This document shows, piece after piece, positions 22,060 to 32,226 of a stretch of DNA of 64,000 nt. The translations under genes and the position numbers were made by a program. The DNA is from Tenodera sinensis (taxonomy: Eukaryota; Arthropoda; Insecta; Mantodea; Mantidae), in NCBI GenBank assembly GCA_030765045.1, contig CM060974.1:47658839-47722838 (forward strand), given 5' to 3'. The notes under the pieces were generated by a model that was not told the DNA's origin, did no database searches, and saw nothing but the letters and a program-made list of their open reading frames with translations. How positions within the stretch are numbered: the stretch's first letter is position 1; each line of letters begins with the position of its first letter.

Positions 22060-22305
22060 GCCGCCTCTGTTGGGTGGTGGTCAGTGTGTCTGACTCACTT
22101 TCAAGAGGTTGTGAGTTGGAATCTCACTTAGGGTGAGTTATTCGGATAAGGTTTTTTCCGAGGTTCTCCCTAATCCTGAGAAGAGGAATGTTGGGTAACT
22201 TAAAGCTCTATGGACCTCAGGCTCATTTAAGCATCATTTCACCCATTTCATTCATTCACCATCCGATGACACTATGCTGGAGGACGTTCATTTAAAAAAA
22301 AAAAA
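22060..22305 (+). mobile_element. tRNA-derived SINE with poly(A) tail
   Basis: A head with a B-box-like GTGAGTTGGAATCTC (around 22112) follows a degenerate A box. The body contains GGTTTTTTCCGAGGTTCTCC, a phrase typical of insect SINEs, and the unit ends in a run of 12 A (22294-22305). Orientation is plus. A TSD is not clear. Confidence 0.65.
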
Positions 22306-23158
22306 CTACGTGGTACTGGTTTCCCTCATTGTCAGGAGTTGGATTGTTTTCCTGTGATATTCTATTGGAAAATATTTTTAATTACTCTCTATGGTACACC
22401 TATATCCAAGTTTGCTACTACAATAACTTGCTTATAATGAATTATATTACTTAGACATACTTATGACTTTTCTAACAAAAGCTTTTTTCTGTTATAATGT
22501 GGTGTCAGTTGTAAGTTATTCATATTATTTTTTATTGCAGTATTTTCTATAATATATATATTGTATTCCAGTTAAACATGAATTGCCACACCACTATCGC
22601 TGTGTCTTTCATAAAAGCTGGACCCTAAAGGGTAGTTTTTGTAACAGTTTATTTTATTTCCTATACTATAAGAACTTGTTCAGAACTCATTTTTACATCT
22701 GACTGCACACTTAGGATGTTTATACTTTGTTACCAATGCTCTGGAGATTATAATATAAGATCTTATGAGCTGTACTTTTATATTTGTTTTATGCTACCTT
22801 TGATTAAAGAAAGGGCTCAAGTACTACAAATGTTTATCTTACCTTGTTTTTTAATCACAGTATATTCTCCTCTCTTTCCTCTGCATTGCACAGAATTTTC
22901 TTACCTGTCAGTTTCAGTACCACTGTATTGTAAATAAGGTGATTGCACTCATTACACTCCTAACCTAGATGCATAATTTTTTACTAATAACACTTTTCAC
23001 TTATGAGGTGCTATTAATTACTTAAAAATGTTGCAAGGAGATTGTTTTACATAAAGAATTTTTAACTAAGTTGGTTGTTAAACAGTGATTTCCTATTCAG
23101 ATTTAAAACTCACATTCATTAATTGTAGTACCTAATGTTAAATCCTTCAACATTTTAG
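22306..23158. other. AT-rich stretch, perhaps intron upstream of the zinc-finger exon
   Basis: No coding frame is convincing. It ends in a pyrimidine-containing ATTTTAG that could be a splice acceptor for the exon starting at 23159. Confidence 0.4.
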
Positions 23159-23903
23159 ATTATACACAGGAGCAGTTTCTGGTGACAGCAATGGTGCATC
23201 ACCATTGCCCCCTGATGAAGCCTCGGGGAATAGCATAAGCCGCGGCTATGGGAAGGATTGTGCTGAATCTAAAAGTCGAAAAAGTGATGTCACAGAAGTA
23301 CCAGCTGTAGAAAAGCATGTTCCTTCAGAACGAAGTGGTGAATGTAGTGATGGAGAAACTGATTATTTATTGATTCATAAGAGTGAAAGTTCTCACAAGT
23401 GTAGCATTTGTGATAAAAGTTTTGTTCGTTCATCATCTTTGAAAAGGCATAATTTGATACATGAGGGTAAACAGCCTCATAAGTGTGAAGTATGTGAGAG
23501 GAGATTCACTATCTTGTCAGCTCTGAAAAGGCATAACTTTATTCATGAGGATAAAAAGCCTCACAAGTGTCAAATTTGTGAGAAGAGCTTTGTTCGGTCA
23601 TCAGACTTGAAAAGGCATAAATTGATACATCAGGGTAAAAAGTCTTATAAGTGTACAATTTGTGAAAAGGCCTTTACTCATTTGTCATCTTTAAAACGGC
23701 ATAATTTGTTGCATGAGGGTAAAAAACCACATCAGTGTGAAACTTGTGAGAAGAGGTTTACTCAGTTGACACATTTGAAGTTGCATAATATGATACACGA
23801 GGGCAGACAGCCTTACAAGTGTCAAATTTGTGAGAAGAGGTTTTGTCAGTTATCACATCTAAAATCACATAATTTGAAACATGAAGGTAAAAAGCCTCAC
23901 TAG
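23159..23903 (+). CDS. C2H2 zinc-finger protein, probable last exon
   Basis: A probable DNA-binding nuclear protein. The frame is open from the putative acceptor at 23157-23158 to a TAG at 23901-23903 and contains no early in-frame ATG, so the start must lie in an upstream exon outside or unrecognised. After ~60 residues rich in Ser, Glu and Lys come six complete fingers of the form C-X2-C-X12-H-X3-H with an exact 28-residue period. Counted from 23205, they lie at residues 66-86, 94-114, 122-142, 150-170, 178-198 and 206-226. Linkers are of the HEGK(K/Q)PH type instead of TGEKP. The fingers resemble each other closely, a sign of recent tandem duplication. A seventh finger is cut off by the stop. 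This is the only candidate host gene here. Zinc-finger genes are often multicopy, so a processed or partial copy is possible. Confidence 0.7.
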
Positions 23904-24190
23904 TGACGTATTTGTGAGAACAGCTTTACTCATTTGTCATCTTTGAGAAGGCATAATTTGATACATGGGGATAAAATATCTCAAGCGCCAAATATATGGT
24001 AAGAGCTAAGGTTCTATTTTAAGTTACATAGTTCGATTCATGAGCATAAAAAGCCTCAAGTGTGATACTTGTTAATAAGAGCTTTACTAAATTGTCAGCT
24101 TTAAAATTGCATAATTATAATGGCAAAAGGTCTTACAATTGTTAAATTTATGAAAAGAAGTTCAGCTGCTTTTCACATTTAAATATATGA
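23904..24190 (+). pseudogene. decayed continuation of the zinc-finger array
   Basis: After the TAG at 23901 the same frame shows an immediate TGA. It then reads RICENSFTHLSSLRRHNLIH, almost a complete seventh finger, with its first cysteine lost to the TGA. Weaker finger relics (KSLKCDTC-like and FTFKYMNLEH-like) continue in shifting frames. The array was therefore once longer. Confidence 0.7.
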
Positions 24191-24849
24191 ATTTGGAGCA
24201 TTCTAGTTTCGTAAGTTGATTATTGCAGCAGTAGACTCCTTTATAAGAACATCTTACATATTTAAAATAGAAATTATTACATTTGTTTATAAGAGCATAA
24301 TTACAGATATGTACATACATAATTCTGCAATACTGTACGCCTCTTCATTAGGTAAGATTTTAAAACATTTTTTAATTTAATATTTAAATGATTTTTCACC
24401 TGTGTTGGTAATTTATTATAAAATAAGGTTCCAGTTATATAAAGATCTTTATTAGTTTATTTTTATTTGTGCTCACCCTATGATAATCACTTGTCCTGTA
24501 GTATCATGGTTATGGCAATCTTTACTGAGCACATCAAATTCCTTATTATTTTGGACAAATAAGATACTTTTATAAATATATAGAGAAAGTGCAGTTCGTA
24601 TTTTTTTCCTTTATGAATGTTTTTGTACAGGACTGTTGGTACATGCATCTCATTCATCTTTTTTCTTGTAGTTTAATATCCTATCAATATTGGAATTACT
24701 TGTACCCCTCTAAATTTCAACTCCATAGGCTAAATGGGGCTAAATTATGCCATAGTAAGCTGTGTTTAGAGCAGAAGTGTTGTTTTTCACCTATTGTCTT
24801 AGAAGGAATAGGTCCAAAATAATGTTTTGCAACCTATGTCTACTTGGCT
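24191..24849. other. AT-rich spacer, no gene seen
   Basis: No coding frame or repeat boundary is recognisable between the zinc-finger relic and the gypsy LTR-like block. Confidence 0.45.
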
Positions 24850-26797
24850 ATTATAAGCCTCTGTGACTCAGGATGCATTCAATAACATGAATAGCAATAC
24901 TACACAACGTATGTATTACCAGCCAAGTACACAAGTTAAGGAATACAATAGAAAACAAAAAATTATATATATATTCTTTGATGCATAACCTGGCATAGAC
25001 CTCAGTACTCCCCCACGAGTGTTCAACTAGAGTACTTCGTGTTGAAACGAACACGCCGTCCAGAGCGATTTACCACAGATGGAGGTGATGTACACTGGTG
25101 TATAGGGTCTGTCACTTGTGGTAGTAGTGCAGTAGGATTTATTGGGGTGGTCACTGTCGTGAAGTCGTCGGGGTCAGCAATGAAGGCAGGTTTCAGCCGA
25201 TCAAAGGGCAATTGTTCGCATGCCACGGATTTCAATGTCAAAGGTCTTGTTATGAGGATTTATTACTTTGAAGGGGCCATCATATGGAGATTATAGAGGC
25301 CTACTAACTGCATCGTGTCGTAGAAACACATGTGAACAATTTTCAAGGTTATGAAAAACAAAAGTCTTTCGGGTACTGTGAGGCCTTGGTGAAATAGGAC
25401 GGAACTGCCTGAACCTGTTTCGCAGATCCCTGACGAAGTTTGATGCATCGATGGTGTAAACTGGTAGTATCTGAAAAGAATTCACCTGGCAATCACACTG
25501 TCTGTCCATACACTAACTCTGCAACAGTTGCACAGATGTATTCTTTGTATGCAGTACGTATGCCCAAGAGAACTGTAGGCAAATCTTCGCTCCATTGGTT
25601 TGAAGCGTGACACTTGATAGTAGTTTTAAACTGGCGATGGAATCGTCGCACTATTCCGTTGGCGGCTGGATGGAAGGCTGTTATTCGGATACATATGTCT
25701 GTGAGCATGGTTAGAACTTTGAAAAGATGAAACTAAAACTGACGATCTTGATCAGCTGTAAGTCGTTGAGGAACGCCGAATCGAGCAATCCACCCACTAA
25801 AAAAAGCTCTTGGCACTGTTGCTGTGATATTCGCGATTGGATATGCTTCACACCAACGTGAATAACGGTCGATGGCTGTTAGGCAATATGTGAAGCCATT
25901 GGATGGAGGCAGTGGACCAACAATGTCAATATGTACATCCTCGAACCGTTGATTAAGTGGAGTGAAGGATCCAAGTGGAGCAATGACATGCTTTGTGACT
26001 TAGTTACGCTGGCAGGCTATGGAGTTACAAACAAATACTCTACAGTCACGATTGATGTCAAGCCAAACAAAGGATTTTTTAACCAGATGGATCGTAGCTT
26101 TCACACCGGCGTGCGACAAACTATGAAGAGATGCAATGGCTTGCTGGCGGGAATTTTTCGTCACGAACGGGCGAGCGTGAGGTGTTGAGACATCGCATGT
26201 GAGTTGAACTGTGGAATTTGGTATTAGTATTTTCTTCAGAACCAGGCTAGTGCCGGATTGAATGAGAGATTTCGTCTTCAGTTTCCTGTGAACATGCTAA
26301 GGCTTGAATATAGATTTTTTTCAGCAAGCGATGCAATTCGGGACAGTGTATCAGCTGGTATATTGCTTTCGCCTTGGATATGGCGAATGTCGGTCGTGAA
26401 GTGGGCAATGTAATCCAGATGATGTGACTGACGAGGTGATGCTTTCTCTGGCTTCTGCTTCAAAGCCAATGTCAGAGGTTTGTGATCCGTAAATAAGATG
26501 AACTGTTCCTTCAAGCATGTGTCTGAACTTCTTAACGGAGGCATAAGCGGCAAGGAGTTCACGATCATAGGCGGACCACTGCTGTGATGGAGAGAGTTTC
26601 TGGCTGTAAAATGCCAATGGTTGCCAATTACCGTCTACAAGTTGCTGAACAATTGCTGTCGATGATGCATCTACCGTTAGAGAAAGAGGTGAATCTGAGC
26701 AGGGATGTGCAAGGAGTTCAGCATTTGCAACAGCGTTCTTCATGTTGTGGAAAGCTTATTCAGTTTCTTCATTCCATTGGAGCTCGCTGGTATGGTT
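24850..26797 (-). pseudogene. Ty3/gypsy-type retrotransposon copy 2: RNase H, integrase, 3' end
   Basis: Read on the minus strand. 26743-26278 holds the RT-linked RNase H: LTVDASS, QPLAFYSQKLSPSQQ, YDRELLA, then FTDHKPLTLAL and DTLSRIA in the next frame. 26230-25720 encodes the zinc-binding and core region of integrase in broken frames (PLPPSNG, DRYSRW). 25708-25493 has TAFHPAANGIVRRFHR, where the catalytic Glu of the usual V-E-R-F is Arg. 25509-25023 is the C-terminal tail, ending near VNRSGRRVRF. A GTGGGGGAGT polypurine-like tract (~25010) precedes an LTR-like block down to about 24860. Several shifts make it inactive. At 26797 it is fused to mariner sequence. Copy 1 at 14.2-15.6 kb is the same family. 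Confidence 0.8.
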
Positions 26798-27149
26798 TGG
26801 AAATCTCTGTTCTCCGAGCGCAATTTTCAGATGAAGGAACAAAAAGAAGTCGCTTGGGGCTAGACCTGGTGAGTGAGGCGGATGGTCAAGCAGTTCAAAC
26901 CATAATTCGTCGATTTTCGCCAATGCAACTGCTGAGGTGTGAGACGATGCGTTGTCTTGGTGGAACAGGATTTTCTTTTTCTGCAAATGTGGTCGTTTTT
27001 CCGCTAGTTCTACATTCATCTTGTCAAGCAATGATGCGTAGTATGCTCCTGTAATGGTTGTTCCTTTTTGAAGATAATGGACTAAAATAACTCCATGACT
27101 ATCCCAAAAAACAGTCGCCATTACTTCCCAGCCAAAAAAAAAGTTTTTG

Positions 27150-27150
<1 letters not shown>

Positions 27151-27214
<64 letters not shown>
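27151..27214 (+). repeat. poly(T) run of 64
   Basis: A pure T homopolymer, that is poly-Lys codons on the mariner strand. It sits where mariner proteins have consecutive lysines, so it probably grew from an A run. A long-read assembly error in length is possible. Confidence 0.9.
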
Positions 27215-27215
<1 letters not shown>

Positions 27216-27595
27216 GAGCCAGTTCCCCCTTTGCAGTCCACTGCCTGGACTGTATTTTCGTTTCAGGCGATAATGGTGTATCCAAGTATCATCTACAGCA
27301 ATTAATCGGCGCCAAAACTCGGATTTATTGTGCATAAACTGCGCCAACAGAGCGTTGGAAATGTTCATTCCAACAAGTTTTTGGTCTAACGTGGGCAAAC
27401 GCGTCAGCCAGCGCGCGGACAGATTTCTCATGTCTAAATGTAGATTGAATACGTGACAAACACGTTCTTTTGACATGTTCATAGCCTCTGCTATCTCTCT
27501 CACTTTAATTCGGCGGTCGTCTAGCAGCATTTTGTGAACTTTGGCGATGTTTTCGTCGGTAGTTGCAGTTTTTGGACGTCCGAACGTTGTAAGAT

Positions 27596-28415
27596 TTAAA
27601 GCTTTCACGGCGCGCGTTATTAATTAAGGGGAGTTAGGGGTGAGTTTAGGAAATTCTACAGTTTGTATGCTAGCAGTACCAAATTTTAACCACGTTAATA
27701 TAGTGTTTAGATATGCAGCTGTACAAAATTTGAAGTATGTAAGTCAAATAGTTTTTTAATTAAAAAGTTTTAATTGACTATAAAGATACTCTGATTAAAA
27801 ATGCTCCTTGCGTAACAATTTTTTAATGTTTGGCATGAAACTTGGTGATCTGATGCTTCATGCACCTGAAAGTCATAATTGCTCTGAATTTTGATTTTAC
27901 ACCAGTACTTTAGTATCTAGAAATTTTTAAATATGTCTATTTACATATTTCAAGTTTAACTTCCCATCGGCATTTGAATGTGAATATGTTCAATATTACT
28001 TGGCTGATATCAAAACCCAGAGCAATTTTGGAGTCTTATATGAATAAGAACACAATCGGAAATTTTCAAAAGAATCCCTTAAGAACTCTGTCGCAAGGAG
28101 TTTTTCAGTTGCGTGAAACTGCTAAGAAAAAAAAAAACTGAGAAAAACAGCATTAAACTTTTAAAACGTTGTAACCTCATTAGAGTTGTGTTGCAGCATA
28201 GGTTTCACTTTCTGACTTCTTATCCTGTGCTGTGCTGACAATTTCTGCAATTTATGGGTTTTCCTTGTGTGTATTTGTTTCCTGGCACTACATTTTCTAC
28301 TCTGAACACGTCGTCTGGCATTGCAGTTCTCACAAATCCATATTGCTCCAACTGAAATGTTTTCATTCCTAAGACTATTCATTAAAGCTTTCACGGCGCG
28401 CGTTATTAATTAAGG
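27596..28415. repeat. 34-bp direct repeat flanking a 752-bp insert
   Basis: The same 34 bases, beginning TTAAAGCTTTCACGGC, occur at 27596-27629 and 28382-28415 without a difference. The 752 bp between (27630-28381) are AT-rich, with an unrecognised 77-codon minus frame at 28161-28394 containing ICENCNARRR. Removing the insert plus one repeat rebuilds the fold-back family head next to its body, so the repeat may be an unusually long TSD. Confidence 0.7.
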
Positions 28416-28490
28416 CTTCACGGGTGATCAGCCGTGTGAGGTTTAAAAACATTGAGCTTTCGGCCATTGTATACTCCGTGGCCTTCATCA
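28382..28490. mobile_element. member of the CTTTCACGGC-headed family inside mariner
   Basis: It starts AAAGCTTTCACGGCGCGCGT (28384) and contains small palindromes (TGATCA within ACGGGTGATCAGCCGT; GGCCATTGTATACTCCGTGGCC). It sits exactly where the mariner coding sequence breaks. Its head matches those of H1, H2 and H5. Confidence 0.5.
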
Positions 28491-28828
28491 GAATTGACCA
28501 ACATTTCACTGTGGTAAATGATGGTGCAGAGTCCCCATACACAGAATCCTACTCAATTGATTTGCGTAGGTGTATTGCCTTTCAAAAACAAATGTTTAAT
28601 CGATACTCGATCTTGTCCATTTTCATAACAGCACTCACATTAACTCACTCAAACGACTGTTACATAACAACTGAGCGTCCAAAATGGCTGAAACTTTGAT
28701 GAGTGGCTGTCAACAGATGAACAACGAAATTCACTAGCTTTTACTTACGAGTGCTGCCATCTTCATGTTGAGGTCGGAAACTTTTCAGACCACCCTCGTA
28801 TTTGAAAATACATCATTTGGTTTATGAG

Positions 28829-29856
28829 GACTAAAAAAAATAAAATAATACCTGTCAGCTATGTCCAGATACCTAATTTCTTATATCTGGACGTAGTGTG
28901 CGGATATTTTGATTTATTTAAACTTATTTATTACAATTTGTTCACAATAGAATGTGCAGAAGTTACTAACCTAAATTGAACTAAATAACAATAAGGAAAA
29001 TTAGTGATATTTTAAAGTTATATGGGATCTCATAGTATCCATGCAATTTATTGTTCCCTAGCCGCTGCTATTCGTCTCTGGTAGGCTGTCCAAGTCTCAT
29101 CAGGCTGTCGTTTTGGCCTCGTTCTTCTCCTTTCTGCTTACACTTGTCGTCCAGTGATCCAATGAAATCTTCTTGTGTTCTATGTAATTGTTCTTGGTAT
29201 AACAGGTTCAGGAGTTTGGGGCACTTGGTTTCGGTTAGATTGATTTGACAATCTTAACGATCGACGGGATGATGGTACAACAGTCGCTGGAGGTCTATAA
29301 ACATTTCTTAGATTTCTTTCTTGTTCAGTTTGTCTTAAAGATCTTTCTGCTATACTGATATGAGTCGCTAACTCATTTAAAGTATTTCGATTTTCCTTAT
29401 TCCTGACCATTTCCGATAAAGTGAGGTGCCTGAGCTTTTCCCTGTTAGATTGTGCTATTTCATTGTATTTCTGACAGTTAAACATTACTCTTCTGTATTG
29501 CATCTGGTGCACATTTCAGAGTTGATGATATTCAAACGTTTTAAGGCTCAGGGCCCGTAATATAGTGTAATGCAGCTTGTAAGGGATTTAGGTGCTTTAG
29601 TCGTAACCTTTCTCGTATATTAGGGTAAAACATATAGGTGCGTCTCCCAGTTTGCAGGTTATCCCATTCTGACTGTCATAAGGATATTAACTCAGCCCTT
29701 ATTTGTCTTTTCATATAGCATCGTTTCCCTATTATATCTTCTATCTCTTTTAGATTGCTTTTCTTTAGCCAATAGTAAGCACCATATAGGCGAACCTGTA
29801 GATCTATTGGCCAGGAACCAGTGGCCACAAGAAGAGCCATAGTAGAGGTCGTTCTT
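28829..29856 (-). pseudogene. 5'-truncated R1-like LINE, 3' fragment
   Basis: The minus strand from 29856 reads TTSTMALLVATGSWPIDLQV, the motif that in the two other R1-like LINEs of this window (TPTMALLV..WPIDL) follows the reverse transcriptase. C-terminal pieces follow down to 29180. The 3' UTR shares AAGAAATTAGGT and a T-rich end with the 3' end of the LINE at 47.4 kb, which places this copy's end near 28829. Everything 5' of the ALLV motif is missing. The truncation point abuts the Jockey fragment at 29855 in opposite orientation. Confidence 0.75.
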
Positions 29857-30337
29857 GCTGCAGAATCGGGCATTAAGGATGATCTATGACACTGGTTGGA
29901 GATTTCCTGCCCACATCCTTCACGAACATTCCGGCATCCCGTACATTGTCGACGTGATAAAAACCCGCGCTCGAACAATGTACAACAAACTCCAGAACCA
30001 CCCTAATCCACTGGTGAACACTCTGGGACAATGTGACCAGAGAGAGCCTCGCCGACTACCATCTAAAAAATTGCCGAAGGACATCTTAAGTCCAACGGGC
30101 TAATTTTCGAAGATGGGAAAGGCAAAATGAATATCTGTACTTAAAACAGAGTAAAACGCCTAACTCAGATCACCTCTCAGTGAGTGACTGACGGCCAGAA
30201 CCTGGAGGAGATTAGCGCGTCACCTGATTGACTAACCAGCCAATCAGCATGTATGGGCACTGCCCGTTCATGGACCAATCCCTACCAACCATCCATCTTG
30301 CCCCTATAAATACCCCTGATCCCAAACAATAACGGCT
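29855..30337 (+). pseudogene. 5'-truncated Jockey-like LINE, C-terminal fragment
   Basis: The frame 29855-30103 begins LQNRALRMIYDTGWRF and ends after HPNPLVNTLGQ, the typical region just downstream of the reverse transcriptase in Jockey-clade ORF2. The unit continues as GC-rich 3' UTR to 30337, where a second Jockey-like LINE is inserted. It presumably resumes at 35528. A TATAAATA at 30305-30312 belongs to this older sequence. Confidence 0.7.
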
Positions 30338-30731
30338 CAGTTCACTACGAGAGAGGAAGGACCTACCTGCGCGGACCCGACTGCGAGAGAAGCTACCTGC
30401 GCCGACTGAAACCGGTTCCAGCGAGCGGCAGGGCGACTTCTTCAGTGACCGGCTGGACTTCGAGGCACTCCCGTCTCTTCGGCACTGTGTGTGCCGGACT
30501 AACTGATAACTGGGCAGAGTAGTAAGGCCGCAGCCAACAGCTTACAGCTGGTATCTAGGCGCCCGACTGGGTTGGCCCTCTACTACTCGCGCTTCTCAGC
30601 ACCCTATATCAGCTCTTTCATACTCTTTCTACTTTCCGCTTTCCTATAATTAGACTAAGCTCCCCATTCTTCTTAGGCATAATCACTTCAATCCCCAGAT
30701 ACTAACCCACCCAACTTTCCTGGAAACAGCC

Positions 30732-32190
30732 ATGACACGGACCCGACGCGGTACCATGACCGACGAGACTGACAGCCGACCTCCCACCCCCGACGCATCC
30801 CCCCCTACGCAAGATCAGCCGCCTTCAACTATTAGGCTGACGAGCCACAGAAGACATGTCCCAGAGATGGCGGACACCCCAACCACGTTGCTGGTCTCCA
30901 ATTACCCGACCCACCCTTCACCCCCCACCCCTGAGCCAGAGCTCACCCCTGCCTCGCCTCTACCCAGCACCTCCTCAGGCATTCAGCCCCTGTCAGCTGA
31001 GACTGACGGCACTGGCGATGGCACATCCACTCACCCCCCCGACTAGACCCCCCTCTGCTTCCTCCCAGACCTTTGCTGAAGTTGCAGCCAGGGAATACCA
31101 GTCCCCCATCTACGTGTTCAAGGACGAGTCCCCCCGAATGCCTGCAGTGCTCGCGGAGTTTGATAGAACCTACAACCCGGGGCACTATTCGTGTAACCGA
31201 GCACCAGTCTCCCATGACACGATGGTGCGATTTACCCGGGAGGAGGACTATAGAAACTTCTGCGAGTTCCTGAGGGGAAAGGGGGTGCTATTCAATGTTA
31301 CCAACGTTCACAGGGAAGGCCGCTCCCACAGAGCAGTGGTAAAGCCACTGTTCCTGGACGGGCGGCTTCAGAAATCAAAGAAGAGTTACAGATTAAAGGG
31401 ATACGCACAATACGAGTGCAACAACTAAGACGCCTTGCCAGAGACAGGACACTCCTCCCTATCTATCTGATCGAGGTCCCATCTACTGAAGACCTGCAGA
31501 AACTCAGGCAAATCACCACCCTACTGCATTTCAAAATCACAATTGAGGATTTCCGCCCCCCAGCCACCATCATCCAATGTCTCAAATGCCAGAGGTTAGG
31601 GCACTCGTTCCAGCGATGCCCCGCCCCCGAACCCGTGTGCTCCAAGTGTGCACTGGGGCACGAATCTCGCTCGTGCACCGTCCCCCTTGAGAGGCGAACC
31701 TGCGCCCTGTGCAGATTACCAGGGCATGGGGCCCAATTCCGGGGTTGCCGCGAATACCAGCGCCAACTGGCGAGACTGAGGGGACAAGTGCCCCCACGCC
31801 CCCCTGCCCCCAGGGACCACACACAAGCCCCCACACAGGACAACATCGCCCTCCCCCCCAGCAACGCCTCATATGGCCCAGAGCCGCGACAGCTTTAATC
31901 TGAGACCAGCGGCCAGCACTTCGAGACCCCACACCCCCACCCATGACCGCCAGCAAGGCACACACGCCCACTTTCAACCTCCAAAACCAGCGATCCCACC
32001 TTCCCTAACTCCTGCCACACTGCAAAGAAACCTAACATTCCCACGAATGACCTGGGTCCAAGCGCGGCACGAGTGCATACACATACTCACGCTTCTGCTA
32101 ACCCAGCCACACCTCACTCACGAGGTGCTCGCCACATACTCGGGCTTCTTTGCACTCTTCTCTGACCTTGATGCCTTCGCAATTGACTAA
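30732..32190 (+). pseudogene. Jockey-like LINE ORF1 (Gag-like, zinc knuckles), frameshifted
   Basis: ORF1 proteins coat LINE RNA. The start is the ATG at 30732. A Pro/Ser/Thr-rich N-terminus (to ~31046) shifts frame into a region with FAEVAAREY and an RNA-binding-like fold. Near 31370 a one-base slip moves the frame to 31416-31898. There the pre-knuckle segment LPIYLIEVPS leads into three zinc knuckles: CLKCQRLGHSFQRC, CSKCALGHESRSC and CALCRLPGHGAQFRGC. A third slip near 31880 carries the C-terminus to a stop at 32190. The pre-knuckle plus C2HC arrangement is typical of Jockey-clade Gag. Three frameshifts make it a pseudogene, although the sequence is otherwise well preserved. Confidence 0.85.
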
Positions 32191-32226
32191 ACTCCCCCTC
32201 CCCTAAACAGCTATTGCTTAATATCG

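Larger units (their letters stand above)
26797..28800 (-). pseudogene. mariner transposon, third family, interrupted and 3'-truncated
   Basis: The 5' inverted repeat begins CGAGGGTGGTCTGAAAAGTT on the minus strand next to TA at 28799-28800. The transposase ATG is at 28620. MDKIEYR and, after a shift, DSVYGDSAPSFTTVK follow. Coding then stops at about 28490, where other sequence intervenes, and resumes at about 27590 with GRPKTATTDENIAKVH. The catalytic motifs are DDTWIHHY (normally DETW), FHQDNASSHT and GLAPSDFFLF, and 34 residues separate the last two aspartates. A 64-base homopolymer sits in the lysine-rich linker. The 3' end is lost at about 26797, where the frame runs into gypsy RNase H. 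It is inactive. Confidence 0.85.

Noticed and set aside
28161..28394. 77-codon minus frame with Cys and Arg (ICENCNARRR)
   Set aside because: Its first codons come from the 34-bp repeat, and no family is recognisable. It is mentioned only within the insert description.
30305..30312. TATAAATA about 30 bases before the start of the Jockey-like LINE
   Set aside because: Tempting as a promoter, but the TSD at 30324-30337 places it in the older flanking element. Jockey LINEs use internal promoters.
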